From Faecalibacterium prausnitzii (GTDB lineage Bacteria; Bacillota; Clostridia; Oscillospirales; Ruminococcaceae), in contig SFDE01000009.1 in assembly GCA_004558805.1 (NCBI GenBank), positions 29,793 through 93,792 of the forward strand: a DNA stretch of 64,000 nucleotides, in the 5' to 3' direction. A model generated the notes under the pieces. The model saw nothing but the letters and a program-made list of their open reading frames with translations. It was not told the origin of the DNA and did not search any database. Position numbers and translations under genes: made by a program. Shown one piece after another: positions 34,874-43,109 of this stretch. Every line of letters begins with the position of its first letter. Position 1 is the stretch's first letter.

Positions 34874-35695
34874 TTAGTCCTCTCGTAAAATAAACTTTTC
34901 CACTGCCTCTGCCACACCATCGTGGTTGTTGTCGGCTTTGGTCACGTAGTCGGCGCAGTCCTTTACCGGCTGCTCGGCGTTCTGCATCGCCACACCCACC
35001 CCGGCGTACTGGATCATGGACCGGTCGTTAAGCCCGTCTCCGCACACCATCAGGTTTTCCCGGGTCAGCCCCATGGTCTCCAGCAGGGCGGCAAGGCTGG
35101 CATCCTTTGCCACTCCCATAGGCACCGCTTCGATAAAGAAAGGGCTGGAGGGGTACAGGTCTGCCTGTCCCTCAAACTCTGCCTTTCCGGCGGCGCACAC
35201 CGCATCCCGGCGGGCAGGGTCCACCGTAATGAGCATCTTGCACACCGGGTAGTCCACATAGGCGGCAAGGTCCTCCACCCCGATCATGGGCAGCTTGGTG
35301 GTAAAGCACTCCTTCAGCGCCCAGGGGTCCTCCGGGCGCTGGCAGACGATGCCCTTGTTATTATAGGTAAGCACCGCCACATCCTGCGCCTGGGCAAAGG
35401 CGCACAGCCGGGGCACCAGCGCCGGGTCCAGCGTCTTTTCGTACAGCGCTTTGCCGGTGAGGCAGTCCACGATCTTGCCTCCGTTGTAGGACAGGATGCA
35501 GCCGCCCTTTTTGTCCAGCCCCAGCTCCTTTGCCAGCGGGGTGATGCCGGCAGTGGGACGACCGGAGGCAAGCACCACCGTCACGCCCTGCGCCATGGCA
35601 CGGTCCAGCGCCTGCCGGGTCCGGGGGGTAATGATCTTCTGGTCATTGGTCAGGGTGCCGTCCAGATCCAGCGCCAGTACTTTGATATCCGACAT
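34874..35695 (-). CDS. Cof-type HAD phosphatase
   Basis: 273 residues. HAD motifs: LALDLDGTL (Asp nucleophile pair at residues ~9 and 11), VLASGRP (Ser/Thr), and the late CGDGLNDRSMI acid pair. The C2-type cap between ~85 and 200 places it in the Cof/YbjI group, which hydrolyses sugar phosphates or other small phosphates. ATG after AGAGGATCTGTTTT, with a promoter upstream. Confidence 0.9.
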   Translation of the reverse strand: MSDIKVLALDLDGTLTNDQKIITPRTRQALDRAMAQGVTVVLASGRPTAGITPLAKELGLDKKGGCILSYNGGKIVDCLTGKALYEKTLDPALVPRLCAFAQAQDVAVLTYNNKGIVCQRPEDPWALKECFTTKLPMIGVEDLAAYVDYPVCKMLITVDPARRDAVCAAGKAEFEGQADLYPSSPFFIEAVPMGVAKDASLAALLETMGLTRENLMVCGDGLNDRSMIQYAGVGVAMQNAEQPVKDCADYVTKADNNHDGVAEAVEKFILRED

Positions 35696-35744
35696 AAAAC
35701 AGATCCTCTCTTTGATCCTGTGTATACAAGAATGTTCTCCTTCT

Positions 35745-35774
35745 ATTGTACAATGAACCGCCCCCGGTTTTCAA
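35745..35774 (-). promoter_or_regulatory. Promoter of the HAD phosphatase-exonuclease operon
   Basis: TTGAAA (35774-35769), 18-base spacer, TACAAT (35750-35745). Confidence 0.55.
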
Positions 35775-35835
35775 CCCTTGGGACCGTGTTTGGTGGAAAA
35801 ATCCCCTGCTGCGGCGCAAGATCCGGCAACAAAAC

Positions 35836-36013
35836 CGAGAGCGGCGTCATCAATATGTGCCCCTGGACCCGGGATGTGCCCTACGAGACCATCGCCGAGA
35901 AGCTCCACAAGCAGAAGGGCTACAAGGTGGGCGTGGGTGCGGACAAGTTTGGCGGCGTCTTTGACAACACCGAGATCTTCCACAAGCTCGCCGACCTCAC
36001 CAAGGTCCAGTAA
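35836..36013 (+). pseudogene. Coding fragment of unknown origin (C-terminal piece)
   Basis: The frame ending at 36013 has highly biased, GC-rich third positions and reads NKTESGVINMCPWTRDVPYE followed by TIAEKLHKQKGYKVGVGADK and an FGGVFDNTEIFHKLADLTK tail. It looks like the last ~58 residues of a real, well-expressed protein. The upstream ATG (35753) has no binding site and lies in the promoter of the opposite gene. I do not recognise the parent family. Probably a remnant left by deletion. Confidence 0.4.
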
Positions 36014-36056
36014 ACAGCTCATCCCCCTTTTCCACACCATTGAACATATAAAGCGC

Positions 36057-36107
36057 AAAACCTCCCTGCTCCACGCCGCAAGACACGGCAGAGCAGGGAG
36101 GTTTTGT
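36057..36107. terminator. Terminator of mscL (bidirectional)
   Basis: AAAACCTCCCTGCT / AGCAGGGAGGTTTT stem enclosing a small CCGC/ACGG loop region. Confidence 0.8.
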
Positions 36108-36136
36108 ATCTTTATTCCGGTTTTAGACCCAGGCGC

Positions 36137-36589
36137 TCAGTCCTCTGCCTCCGGGAATCCCTCCAGCTTGGAGGTGCAGTGGGGGCAGCGCACTGCCTTG
36201 ATGGAGATCTCACTCTGGCAGTAGGGGCACACCTTGGTGGTGGGCTCTGCCGGTGCTGCAGGCTCCTCCGGCTTTTTGTGGAGGGAGTTGATGAACTTTA
36301 CCACCGTAAACAGCACAAATGCCACAATAACAAAGTTGATGACGGCGTTGATAAAGGAGCCCACGCCGATCATCACATCCCCGATGTGGATGCCCACCTC
36401 CGAGAAGTCTGCATTGAAGAACAGACCAATGGCGGGGTTGATAATGTCGTTTACCAGCGAGTTGACGATGGCGGTAAAAGCACCGCCGACCACAACGCCC
36501 ACTGCCATGTCCATGACGTTGCCCCGCATGGCAAATGCCTTGAACTCTTCAAAGAATTTCTTGATGCCCTTGATCTTTTTTTCTGCCAT
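36137..36589 (-). CDS. mscL: Large-conductance mechanosensitive channel with zinc-ribbon tail
   Basis: 150 residues. MscL hallmark: FAMRGNVMDMAVGVVVGGAF (amphipathic N-helix and TM1), then INPAIGL and TM2 (INAVINFVIVAFVLFTVVKF). It opens under membrane tension to release osmolytes. The C-terminal ~35 residues after the usual end carry CPYC...CPHC, a zinc-ribbon pair, a known variant in some Firmicutes. Start at 36589 (AAAGGAGAAAGTATATT); the frame upstream to 36664 lacks a site. Confidence 0.93.
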   Translation of the reverse strand: MAEKKIKGIKKFFEEFKAFAMRGNVMDMAVGVVVGGAFTAIVNSLVNDIINPAIGLFFNADFSEVGIHIGDVMIGVGSFINAVINFVIVAFVLFTVVKFINSLHKKPEEPAAPAEPTTKVCPYCQSEISIKAVRCPHCTSKLEGFPEAED

Positions 36590-36706
36590 AATATACTTTC
36601 TCCTTTGCCTCCATGAGAAAATTTTTCCTGTTCTTATAATACTGGATTTTCCCTGTTTTTTCAAGTATCGTACTCAGATTTCCCACACCAATGCAGCAAA
36701 AAATAA

Positions 36707-36745
36707 AAGCCGCCTGCACCCGCAACGGGCACAGGCGGCATACGG
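36707..36745 (-). terminator. Terminator of the short lipoprotein gene
   Basis: GCCGCCTGTGCCCG / CGGGTGCAGGCGGC on the minus strand, followed by TTTTATTTTTT. Confidence 0.8.
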
Positions 36746-36759
36746 AGATCTTACAGAGA

Positions 36760-37014
36760 TCAGACCGCAGCAGAGGAAACAGCCTCGGAGGAAGCAGCCT
36801 CGGAAGCGACTTCAGAAGAAGCAGCCTCAGAAGAGACAGCCTCACTCTCCACCTCAGAAGCAGCCTCAGAGGAGGCAACCTCGCTGACAGCCTCGGAAGA
36901 AGCAGCAGAGGAAGCGGTGGAAGAAGCAGCGGTAGAGGAAGCGCCGCCGCAAGCAGTCATGGCGACAGTCAGGGCAACAGCAGCAGCAACAACAGCAACA
37001 GTCTTCATTTTCAT
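36760..37014 (-). CDS. Small Ala/Ser/Glu-rich lipoprotein
   Basis: 84 residues: signal peptide with lipobox MTACGG (Cys ~22), then only low-complexity SSEAASEVASSEA repeats to the end. No folded domain. Binding site AAAGGAGTACTTATATT. The N-terminus is closely related to the next gene upstream (37320-37805), which has the same start, lipobox and Ser/Ala linker but adds a folded domain. It is therefore either a truncated paralogue or a linker-only surface protein. Real by codon bias, promoter, binding site and terminator. Confidence 0.75.
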   Translation of the reverse strand: MKMKTVAVVAAAVALTVAMTACGGASSTAASSTASSAASSEAVSEVASSEAASEVESEAVSSEAASSEVASEAASSEAVSSAAV

Positions 37015-37093
37015 AATATAAGTACTCCTTTGGAATTTTTTTAAATAGAATGGTTTGGCAGGCGGTTCTCACAGGTCCCGCTTGCAGAAGCCT

Positions 37094-37121
37094 ATTATAA
37101 TCATCTCGCCCAAAAATGCAA
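37094..37121 (-). promoter_or_regulatory. Promoter of the short lipoprotein gene
   Basis: TTGCAT (37121-37116), 16-base spacer, TATAAT (37099-37094). An upstream box TCAAAATGGTAACA (37172-37159) is shared with the paralogue. Confidence 0.65.
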
Positions 37122-37255
37122 GAGTAATTTTGCACAAAATGCCCTACAAAATGCAAACTGTTACCATTTTGATATAAAGCTTACACAATTTTTCGCGATA
37201 TTCCTTGTGCAAGGACACAGTGCCGCAAAACTGTTCTGCCCCCGAAAACAGCGCA

Positions 37256-37294
37256 AAACAAAACCGCCCGTACCTCCACGAGGCACAGGCGGCA
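37256..37294 (-). terminator. Terminator of the longer lipoprotein gene
   Basis: CCGCCTGTGCCTC / GAGGTACGGGCGG stem (one mismatch) followed on the minus strand by TTTTGTTTTG. Confidence 0.75.
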
Positions 37295-37319
37295 AAGGAA
37301 CTGTTTTCAGCCCGGAACC

Positions 37320-37805
37320 TTAGTTCTGGGGAGCCTCAAAGGCAATGGCGGTAGCACCGGCAGCGGCGTCCACGCTCTTCAGAGAGATGGAAGCCACCTC
37401 GTAGTGCAGGGTGTCAAAGCTCTGGGTAGCGCCGTCCTCGGTGACAAACTCCAGCACATACACCACATCTGCCTGCTTATCAGCATCCACGTCCCGGGTG
37501 ATCACCAGGCTGTCACCGTCGGCAAGACCCTCACCGGCAAGGTTCTCGCCCTTGTCCTCGCTGCCTGCATCGTACAGGTACAGCTCGGTGACGGCGGTGC
37601 CGGTGGTGTTGTACACAGTGTACTCGGCGCTCTGTGCCTCTACCTCAGAAGCAGCCTCCGAGGCAGCCTCGCTGGATGCAGCCTCGGAAGAAGCAGCAGC
37701 GGAGGAAGCAACAGAAGAAGCGGTAGAGGAAGAACCACCGCAGGCGGTCATGCCCATCACCAGTGCAACTGCAACGGTAGCAACAGCAATCTTGTTCAGT
37801 CTCAT
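37320..37805 (-). CDS. Lipoprotein with Ala/Ser linker and C-terminal beta-rich domain
   Basis: 161 residues. Signal peptide MRLNKIAVATVAVALVMG, lipobox MTACGG, Ser/Ala/Glu linker to ~residue 52, then a ~105-residue domain (SAEYTVYNTTGTAVTELYLY ... SFDTLHYEVASISL) that looks like an all-beta module. Its family is not recognised. ATG at 37805 after AAGGAGTACGAAT; the frame open to 37955 is upstream noise. Own promoter and terminator. Confidence 0.8.
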   Translation of the reverse strand: MRLNKIAVATVAVALVMGMTACGGSSSTASSVASSAAASSEAASSEAASEAASEVEAQSAEYTVYNTTGTAVTELYLYDAGSEDKGENLAGEGLADGDSLVITRDVDADKQADVVYVLEFVTEDGATQSFDTLHYEVASISLKSVDAAAGATAIAFEAPQN

Positions 37806-37871
37806 ATTCGTACTCCTTACAAAACGTCTTTTTTCGCCCAGACCACCCTGTCCGATGGTCCAGGAGAATTT

Positions 37872-37900
37872 ATTATATACAACTCTGCACAAAAACGCAA
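37872..37900 (-). promoter_or_regulatory. Promoter of the longer lipoprotein gene
   Basis: TTGCGT (37900-37895), 17-base spacer, TATAAT (37877-37872). Upstream box TCAAAACGGTAACA at 37950-37937. Confidence 0.65.
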
Positions 37901-38004
37901 GGGTTCCTTTGCGCTTTTTGACGGAAAACCAAGAATTGTTACCGTTTTGAAACAAAAATGCTACTTTTTGTTATTTTCTCTGCCGGAAGCCAAATAAACC
38001 AAAC

Positions 38005-38052
38005 AGCAGAGCCTCCCCTGCCGCAATTGCCGGGGAGGCTCCGCTGTTTTTC
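38005..38052 (-). terminator. Terminator of the kdg/kdu operon
   Basis: AGCGGAGCCTCCCC / GGGGAGGCTCTGCT stem on the minus strand with TGTTTGGTTT after it; the plus strand also ends in TTTTTCTTTT. Confidence 0.7.
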
Positions 38053-38064
38053 TTTTACCGGGTC

Positions 38065-38865
38065 TTACTTGGGCTGACGACCGATGTAGGCAAGGATGCC
38101 GCCGTCGGCGTACAGGATCTGACCGTTTACAAAATCCGATGCGTGGGAGGCAAGGAAGACGCAGGGACCCACCATGTCCTCTGCCTCGCCCCAACGCCCT
38201 GCCGGGGTCTTGGCAACGATGAACTGGTCAAAGGGATGACGGCTGCCATCGGGCTGGATCTCCCGCAGGGGAGCGGTCTGGGCGGTGGCGATGTAGCCGG
38301 GTCCCATACCGTTGCACTGGATGTTGTACTCGCCGTACTCGGAAGCGATGTTCTTGGTGAGCATCTTCAGTGCGCCCTTGGCGGCGGCGTAGGCGGAGAC
38401 GGTCTCTCTGCCCAGCTCGCTCATCATGGAGCAGATGTTGATGATCTTGCCCTCCCGCTTTTCCATCATGTCCGGCAGCACTGCCTTGGAGCAGTTAAAG
38501 GCACCGCCCACATGGACGTCGATGACCCGCATAAAGTCGGCGTGGCTCATCTCGATCATGGGCACCCGCTTCATGAGACCGGCGTTGTTTACCAGAATGT
38601 CCACGCTGCCCACTTCCGCCTTGATCCTTGCGATCATGGCGTTGACGGCATCCTCATCGGACACGTCTGCCACATAGCCGTGTGCCGCAATGCCTGCTGC
38701 CTCGTAGGCGGCAATGCCCTTGGCAAGGCTTGCCTCGGAGGAGCAATTGAAGCAGATGGTAGCGCCGCACTTTGCCATGCCCTCGGCAATGGAAAAACCG
38801 ATGCCGTGGGCACCGCCGGTGATCAGGGCAACCTTGCCCTTCAGGTCAAATGCAGAAAGATCCAT
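38065..38865 (-). CDS. kduD: 2-dehydro-3-deoxy-D-gluconate 5-dehydrogenase (SDR)
   Basis: 266-residue short-chain dehydrogenase: cofactor motif TGGAHGIG (residues 16-23), NNAG, catalytic Ser region SMMSELGRE and YAAAK. In the pectin/uronate route KduD interconverts 3-deoxy-D-glycero-2,5-hexodiulosonate and 2-keto-3-deoxygluconate (KDG). Position after kduI fits this over gluconate 5-dehydrogenase, a close relative. ATG at 38865 after AAAGGAGAACATC. Separated from kduI by a hairpin with T-run, so its level may differ from the upstream genes. Confidence 0.88.
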   Translation of the reverse strand: MDLSAFDLKGKVALITGGAHGIGFSIAEGMAKCGATICFNCSSEASLAKGIAAYEAAGIAAHGYVADVSDEDAVNAMIARIKAEVGSVDILVNNAGLMKRVPMIEMSHADFMRVIDVHVGGAFNCSKAVLPDMMEKREGKIINICSMMSELGRETVSAYAAAKGALKMLTKNIASEYGEYNIQCNGMGPGYIATAQTAPLREIQPDGSRHPFDQFIVAKTPAGRWGEAEDMVGPCVFLASHASDFVNGQILYADGGILAYIGRQPK

Positions 38866-38919
38866 GATGTTCTCCTTTTCATCTTTTACCAAGATCCATG
38901 GTTTCAAGTTAAATTTTTA

Positions 38920-38960
38920 GCAAAAAGCCCCGTACCGGTCCTCCCGGTACGGGGCTTTGT
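38920..38960 (-). terminator. Intra-operon terminator between kduI and kduD
   Basis: Strong stem AAAGCCCCGTACCG / CGGTACGGGGCTTT followed on the minus strand by TTGC and AAATTT. No promoter with good spacing was found between it and kduD. Confidence 0.7.
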
Positions 38961-38970
38961 ATGGTGCTTT

Positions 38971-39819
38971 TTAGCGCAGGTCAGTGGTAGCGATGTTATC
39001 CATGTCGTCAAACTCCATGTTCTCGCCGCCCATTGCCCAGATAAATGTATAGTTCGAGGTGCCTACGCCGCTGTGGATGCTCCAGGAGGGGCTGATGACA
39101 GCATCCTCGTTGTGCATCACGATGTGGCGGGTCTGGGTAGGCTCGCCGCACATGTGGAACACCACCTGCCCCTCGGGCAGTTCAAAGTAAGTATAGATCT
39201 CCATGCGCCGCTCATGGGTGTGGCTGGGCATGGTGTTCCAGTTGGAACCCGGGTCCAGTTCGGTCATGCCCATGCTCAGCTGGCAGGTCTTTAGCACATC
39301 CGGATGGATGAACTGGTTGATGGTGCGCTTGTTGCAGGTCTCCACGCTGCCCAGAGGACGGTGGTTTGCGTCCGCCATCTTGATCAGACGGGTCTCGTAG
39401 GAGCAGTGTGCCGGAGCAGACACCATGTAGAACTTGGCGGGATGCTCCGGGTCTGCGGAAGCAAAGGTCACTTCCTTGGTGCCCTTGGTGATGTACAGGC
39501 AGTCCTTATAGCCCAGCTTGTACTCCACACCGTCTGCCATCACGATACCGGTGGAATCCTTGCCGATGTTGAACATACCGATCTCACGGCGCTCCAGGAA
39601 GTAGTGGGTACCAAAGTTCGCCCACACATCAATGCCCTTGTCGATGGAAACGGTCTCGTGCACCGGCATGCAGCCCAAGGTCACCATACGGTCCACATGG
39701 CTGTACACCGCCACCACCTGATCTGCCTTGTACAGACCGGTGATCAGCATCTCGTCCCGCATTTCCTCGGTGGTGTAGCGCTTGAAATCCTTCTGGTTGC
39801 AGGAATAACGGATATCCAT
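38971..39819 (-). CDS. kduI: 5-dehydro-4-deoxy-D-glucuronate isomerase
   Basis: 282-residue cupin isomerase converting 4-deoxy-L-threo-5-hexosulose uronate (from unsaturated uronides) to the 2,5-diketo sugar used by KduD. Conserved blocks: MDIRYSCNQKDFKRYTTEEM at the start, and the metal site HTHERRMEIYTYFELPEGQ with a later MHNEDAVISPSWSIHSG. ATG follows AGGAGGAGATCCACA. 17 bases separate it from kdgK. Confidence 0.95.
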   Translation of the reverse strand: MDIRYSCNQKDFKRYTTEEMRDEMLITGLYKADQVVAVYSHVDRMVTLGCMPVHETVSIDKGIDVWANFGTHYFLERREIGMFNIGKDSTGIVMADGVEYKLGYKDCLYITKGTKEVTFASADPEHPAKFYMVSAPAHCSYETRLIKMADANHRPLGSVETCNKRTINQFIHPDVLKTCQLSMGMTELDPGSNWNTMPSHTHERRMEIYTYFELPEGQVVFHMCGEPTQTRHIVMHNEDAVISPSWSIHSGVGTSNYTFIWAMGGENMEFDDMDNIATTDLR

Positions 39820-39836
39820 TGTGGATCTCCTCCTGC

Positions 39837-40862
39837 TTAGCGCTGGATACGACCGGAGCCGTCGCCGCCTGCCAGCTTCTCCACCTCGGAGACAGTCATC
39901 ATGTTGTAGTCGCCCTCGATGGAGTGCTTCAGAGCAGAAGCAGCAACAGCGAACTCAACTGCTTCCTGAGTGCTCTTGCCGGTCAGCAGGCTGTAGATCA
40001 GACCGCCGCCGAAGGAGTCGCCGCCGCCCACGCGGTCGATGATGTGCAGGTCGTACTTCTTGGAGAAGCAGTACTCGCCCGAAGCAACGTCGTACAGCAT
40101 AGCGCTCCAGCCGTTGTCGAAGGCGCTGTGGCTCTCACGCAGGGTGATGGCGACCTTCTCGAAGTGGAACTTGTCAGCCAGCTGCTTTGCAACGCTCTTG
40201 TAGCCCTCAGCGTTCAGCTTGCCGCCGTAGATGTCGGTAGCCTCAGCCTCGATGCCGAACACGTCCTTAGCATCCTCCTCGTTGGAGATGCAGACGTCCA
40301 CGTACTGGCACAGGTCGGTCATAGCGGCACGAGCCTGCTCACGGGTCCACAGCTTGCCGCGGTAGTTCAGGTCGCAGCTGATCTTCACGCCGTGTGCCTT
40401 AGCAGCCTTGCAAGCCTGGCGGCAGATCTCGACGACGTTCTCGCCCAGAGCCGGGGTGATGCCGGTGAAGTGGAACCAGTCCACGCCCTCAAAGATCTTA
40501 TCCCAATCAAAGTCGGAGGGCTGAGCCAGCTGGATAGCGCTGTTGGCACGGTCGTAGATGCAGACGGAACCACGCTGAGAAGCACCCTTCTCGTTGTAGT
40601 AGATGCCCACACGGTCACCACCACGGGTGATCATGCTGGTGTCCACACCGTAGCGGCGCAGGCTGTTGACAGCTGCCTGACCAATGGCGTGTGCGGGGAG
40701 CTTGGTGACGAAAGCTGCGTCCAGACCGTAGTTGGCGAGAGAGACGGCAACGTTTGCCTCGCCGCCGCCAAAGGTGAACTCCAGGCTGTTAGCCTGAACG
40801 AAACGCTCATAGTTGAACGGCTGCAGACGGACCATCAGTTCGCCAAAAGTAACGACTTTCAT
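39837..40862 (-). CDS. kdgK: 2-keto-3-deoxygluconate kinase (PfkB family)
   Basis: 341 residues. GGGEANVAVSLANYGL substrate motif at ~33-48 and DRVGGGDSFGGGLIY near 280 (catalytic Asp and anion hole, with Gly in place of the more common Ala, as in KDG kinases). Converts KDG to KDPG for the aldolase encoded next to it. ATG follows AAAGGAGAATAACCA. Second gene of the operon. Confidence 0.92.
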   Translation of the reverse strand: MKVVTFGELMVRLQPFNYERFVQANSLEFTFGGGEANVAVSLANYGLDAAFVTKLPAHAIGQAAVNSLRRYGVDTSMITRGGDRVGIYYNEKGASQRGSVCIYDRANSAIQLAQPSDFDWDKIFEGVDWFHFTGITPALGENVVEICRQACKAAKAHGVKISCDLNYRGKLWTREQARAAMTDLCQYVDVCISNEEDAKDVFGIEAEATDIYGGKLNAEGYKSVAKQLADKFHFEKVAITLRESHSAFDNGWSAMLYDVASGEYCFSKKYDLHIIDRVGGGDSFGGGLIYSLLTGKSTQEAVEFAVAASALKHSIEGDYNMMTVSEVEKLAGGDGSGRIQR

Positions 40863-40958
40863 TGGTTATTCTCCTTTTGTTAGCAAGTGTATATTCTTCA
40901 GAATGATCCCGCCCCGGGGCGCACCCGGCGGGGCGGGGCTTTTGCGGTATCCCTGGGC

Positions 40959-41921
40959 TTATGCCTGCACCAGGTGGAAGGCGAAGCCTGCGATCTCATC
41001 AGCAAAGTAGCATGCCACGGTCTTGCCGTTCTTCACGTTCTTGCTGTCCAGATCGAACTTTGCGCCCCGCTGGGTCAGGTGGTAGATGGCACGGTCCACG
41101 TTGTTGCAGCCGATGGCGATGTGACCATTGGTGCCGCGGCCCGGCTTCTTCATGATCTCAAACTCCTTGTTGCCCACAAAGACGCTGGAGTTGCCCGGAG
41201 TCACCTTCATGTTCAGCAGGGTAGCGATGAGCTGAGCCACCTTTGCAGCCTCTTCCTCATTGCCGGTGTTGATGCCCACATGCACCAGCTTGAGACCCAG
41301 CATGGTGTCAACGGCTTCCTTGCTCTGAGCGGTGATCTTTGCCCAGTCGCCAGCCTTGATGACGTCGCTCTTGCACATCCAGGTGCCGCCCACAGCAAAG
41401 ATCTGGTCGTAGCTCAGATAATCGTTGACGTTCTTGGCGTTGACACCGCCGGTGCACATCCAGCGTGCGCTCTTCAGGGCAGCGCCGATATTCTTCAGCA
41501 TACCCACGCCGCCGTTTGCCTCAGCGGGGAAGAACTTCAGAGCCTCGCAGCCCATGTTCATAGCCTGCTGCATCTCGCCTGCAGAGCAGGTGCCGGGCAT
41601 CATGATGCCTCCCTTGTCGATGACATGCTTGCAGACCTCGGGGTCAAAGCCGGGAGCCACGATGAAGGAAGCACCGGCTGCCATAGCACGGTCAGCCTGC
41701 TCGCAGGTCAGGACAGTGCCTGCACCCAGCAGCATCTCGGGCATCTCCTCGTGGATCTTGCGGATGCACTCCTCAGCACATGCAGTGCGGAAGGTGACCT
41801 CTGCAGCGGGCAGACCGCCGGCAGCCAGAGCCTTGCACAGGGGCAGTGCTTCGTCAACGCTGTTGAAGGCGATAACAGGGATAATGCCGATCTGATAGAC
41901 CTTTTCTACGATGGGATTCAT
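40959..41921 (-). CDS. kdgA: KDPG/KHG aldolase fused to a VOC-like C-terminal domain
   Basis: 320 residues. Residues 1-~205 are the class I aldolase: E41 in AAEVTFRT, R45, and Schiff-base K129 in ALKFFPAEA, matching the E. coli Eda spacing. It splits KDPG into pyruvate and glyceraldehyde-3-phosphate. The last ~110 residues (GLKLVHVGINTGNEEEAAKV ... VACYFADEIAGFAFHLV) resemble a glyoxalase/VOC fold of unknown role. Start ATG after AAAAGGAGAAATGCGTT-type bases. First gene of kdgA-kdgK-kduI-kduD. A GC stem (about 40904-40940) without a T-run lies between it and kdgK. Confidence 0.9.
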   Translation of the reverse strand: MNPIVEKVYQIGIIPVIAFNSVDEALPLCKALAAGGLPAAEVTFRTACAEECIRKIHEEMPEMLLGAGTVLTCEQADRAMAAGASFIVAPGFDPEVCKHVIDKGGIMMPGTCSAGEMQQAMNMGCEALKFFPAEANGGVGMLKNIGAALKSARWMCTGGVNAKNVNDYLSYDQIFAVGGTWMCKSDVIKAGDWAKITAQSKEAVDTMLGLKLVHVGINTGNEEEAAKVAQLIATLLNMKVTPGNSSVFVGNKEFEIMKKPGRGTNGHIAIGCNNVDRAIYHLTQRGAKFDLDSKNVKNGKTVACYFADEIAGFAFHLVQA

Positions 41922-42002
41922 AACGCATTTCTCCTTTTATATTGAACTCTCTTGTGCGTGCGGGCTGCCGTTGGGGCATGATACACCCACCATGCGCTTG
42001 TA

Positions 42003-42012
42003 ATACTAGTAT
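42003..42012. promoter_or_regulatory. Candidate operator ATACTAGTAT on the kdg promoter
   Basis: Perfect 10-bp palindrome overlapping the -10. The half-site ATACT also occurs in the arms of the gntR operator (43896-43925). Confidence 0.4.
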
Positions 42013-42036
42013 AAACGAATGGCGAAAGTTTGGTAA
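42008..42036 (-). promoter_or_regulatory. Promoter of the kdg/kdu operon
   Basis: TTACCA (42036-42031), 17-base spacer, TATACT (42013-42008). The ~60 bases upstream contain TTTTTGTGC twice (about 42080-42107 on the minus strand). Confidence 0.55.
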
Positions 42037-42121
42037 TGCTCAACAAGCACAACGTTTTGAATAAAAGCTTGTATACATTGCACAAAAACGCCGAAAGAGC
42101 ACAAAAACCCGGATAATCGGC

Positions 42122-43030
42122 TCACAAATGCAGCCGTTCAAACAATTCTGCTACACCATCGTGGTTGCAGTCTGCCTCGCTCACAAGGTCTGCCCACTCC
42201 TTCAGCGGTGCCATGCCGTTTGCCATGACGGCGGAGATGCCCGCCTTGTGCAGCATGGCGCAGTCGTTCTCGCTGTCCCCCACCGCAAGGGTCTGGGCAG
42301 CAGGGATGCCCAGCATACGGGCAAGGGCAAGCACTGCCTCCCCCTTGTCCACACCGGCGGCGGTGACCTCCACGTTTTCCGGGGAGCCCTGCACCACCTC
42401 CACATCCCGGATGGCACGGAACCGGGGCAGGGCGGCGTTGGTCAGCTCCACGCTGCCAAAAAAGACGCACATCTTTTCCACCTCAAAGGCGTGGCGGCTC
42501 ATCCACTCCGGAAAGTCCCGCACCACGGTAAACCGCCCGTCGTCAGGCTGCCGCGCCTCGGTGTTGCCCTTGCGGGCAAAGCGCATGGCGGAGTACTCCA
42601 TGCTGGCACGGTCGGTGCAGGCATAACCGTCGGCAAAGATCCGCAGGTCTGCATGGCAGTCCATGCAGACCTCAAAGACCTCCCGTGCCTTTTCCGCCGG
42701 CAGCAGCCGGTGCAGCAGGCACTCCGGCTGGCTGACAGCGTGCTGGGCAGCGTTGGCGTAGCGGCTGTACACCGCCCCCAGGGGGTCTCTGCCCAGATCC
42801 CAGACGGCAGCGCCGTTGGAGGTGATGGCATACCGCACCCCGGGCAGCTGTGCCACCACCGGCGGCAGGCTGGCAAGGGGGCGACCGGTGGCAGGCACGA
42901 TGACCACCCCATTGGCGGCGGCACGTTCCAGTGCGGCACGGGTGGCGGGGGTCACCTCGCCGTGGCGGTTCAGAAGGGTCCCGTCCAGATCCAGTGCAGC
43001 AAGGCGGACGGGGGGAAATTGTTCAGACAT
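42122..43030 (-). CDS. Cof-type HAD phosphatase
   Basis: 302 residues. LAALDLDGTLL (Asp nucleophile and acid), VPATGRP, and AVGDSENDCAML carry the HAD motifs; a C2 cap lies between. Related to, but clearly different from, the phosphatase at 34874-35695. ATG at 43030 follows AAAGGAGAATCT; the longer frame to 43117 has no site. It lies between the kdg operon and its putative regulator, so a role with sugar phosphates is plausible but unproven. Confidence 0.88.
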   Translation of the reverse strand: MSEQFPPVRLAALDLDGTLLNRHGEVTPATRAALERAAANGVVIVPATGRPLASLPPVVAQLPGVRYAITSNGAAVWDLGRDPLGAVYSRYANAAQHAVSQPECLLHRLLPAEKAREVFEVCMDCHADLRIFADGYACTDRASMEYSAMRFARKGNTEARQPDDGRFTVVRDFPEWMSRHAFEVEKMCVFFGSVELTNAALPRFRAIRDVEVVQGSPENVEVTAAGVDKGEAVLALARMLGIPAAQTLAVGDSENDCAMLHKAGISAVMANGMAPLKEWADLVSEADCNHDGVAELFERLHL

Positions 43031-43109
43031 AGATTCTCCTTTTATGGTCAGTGCCCCCGCAGCAGGGGTGTATTTCCGGCATAGTTCTATTTTATAACAG
43101 CCCCGGGGT

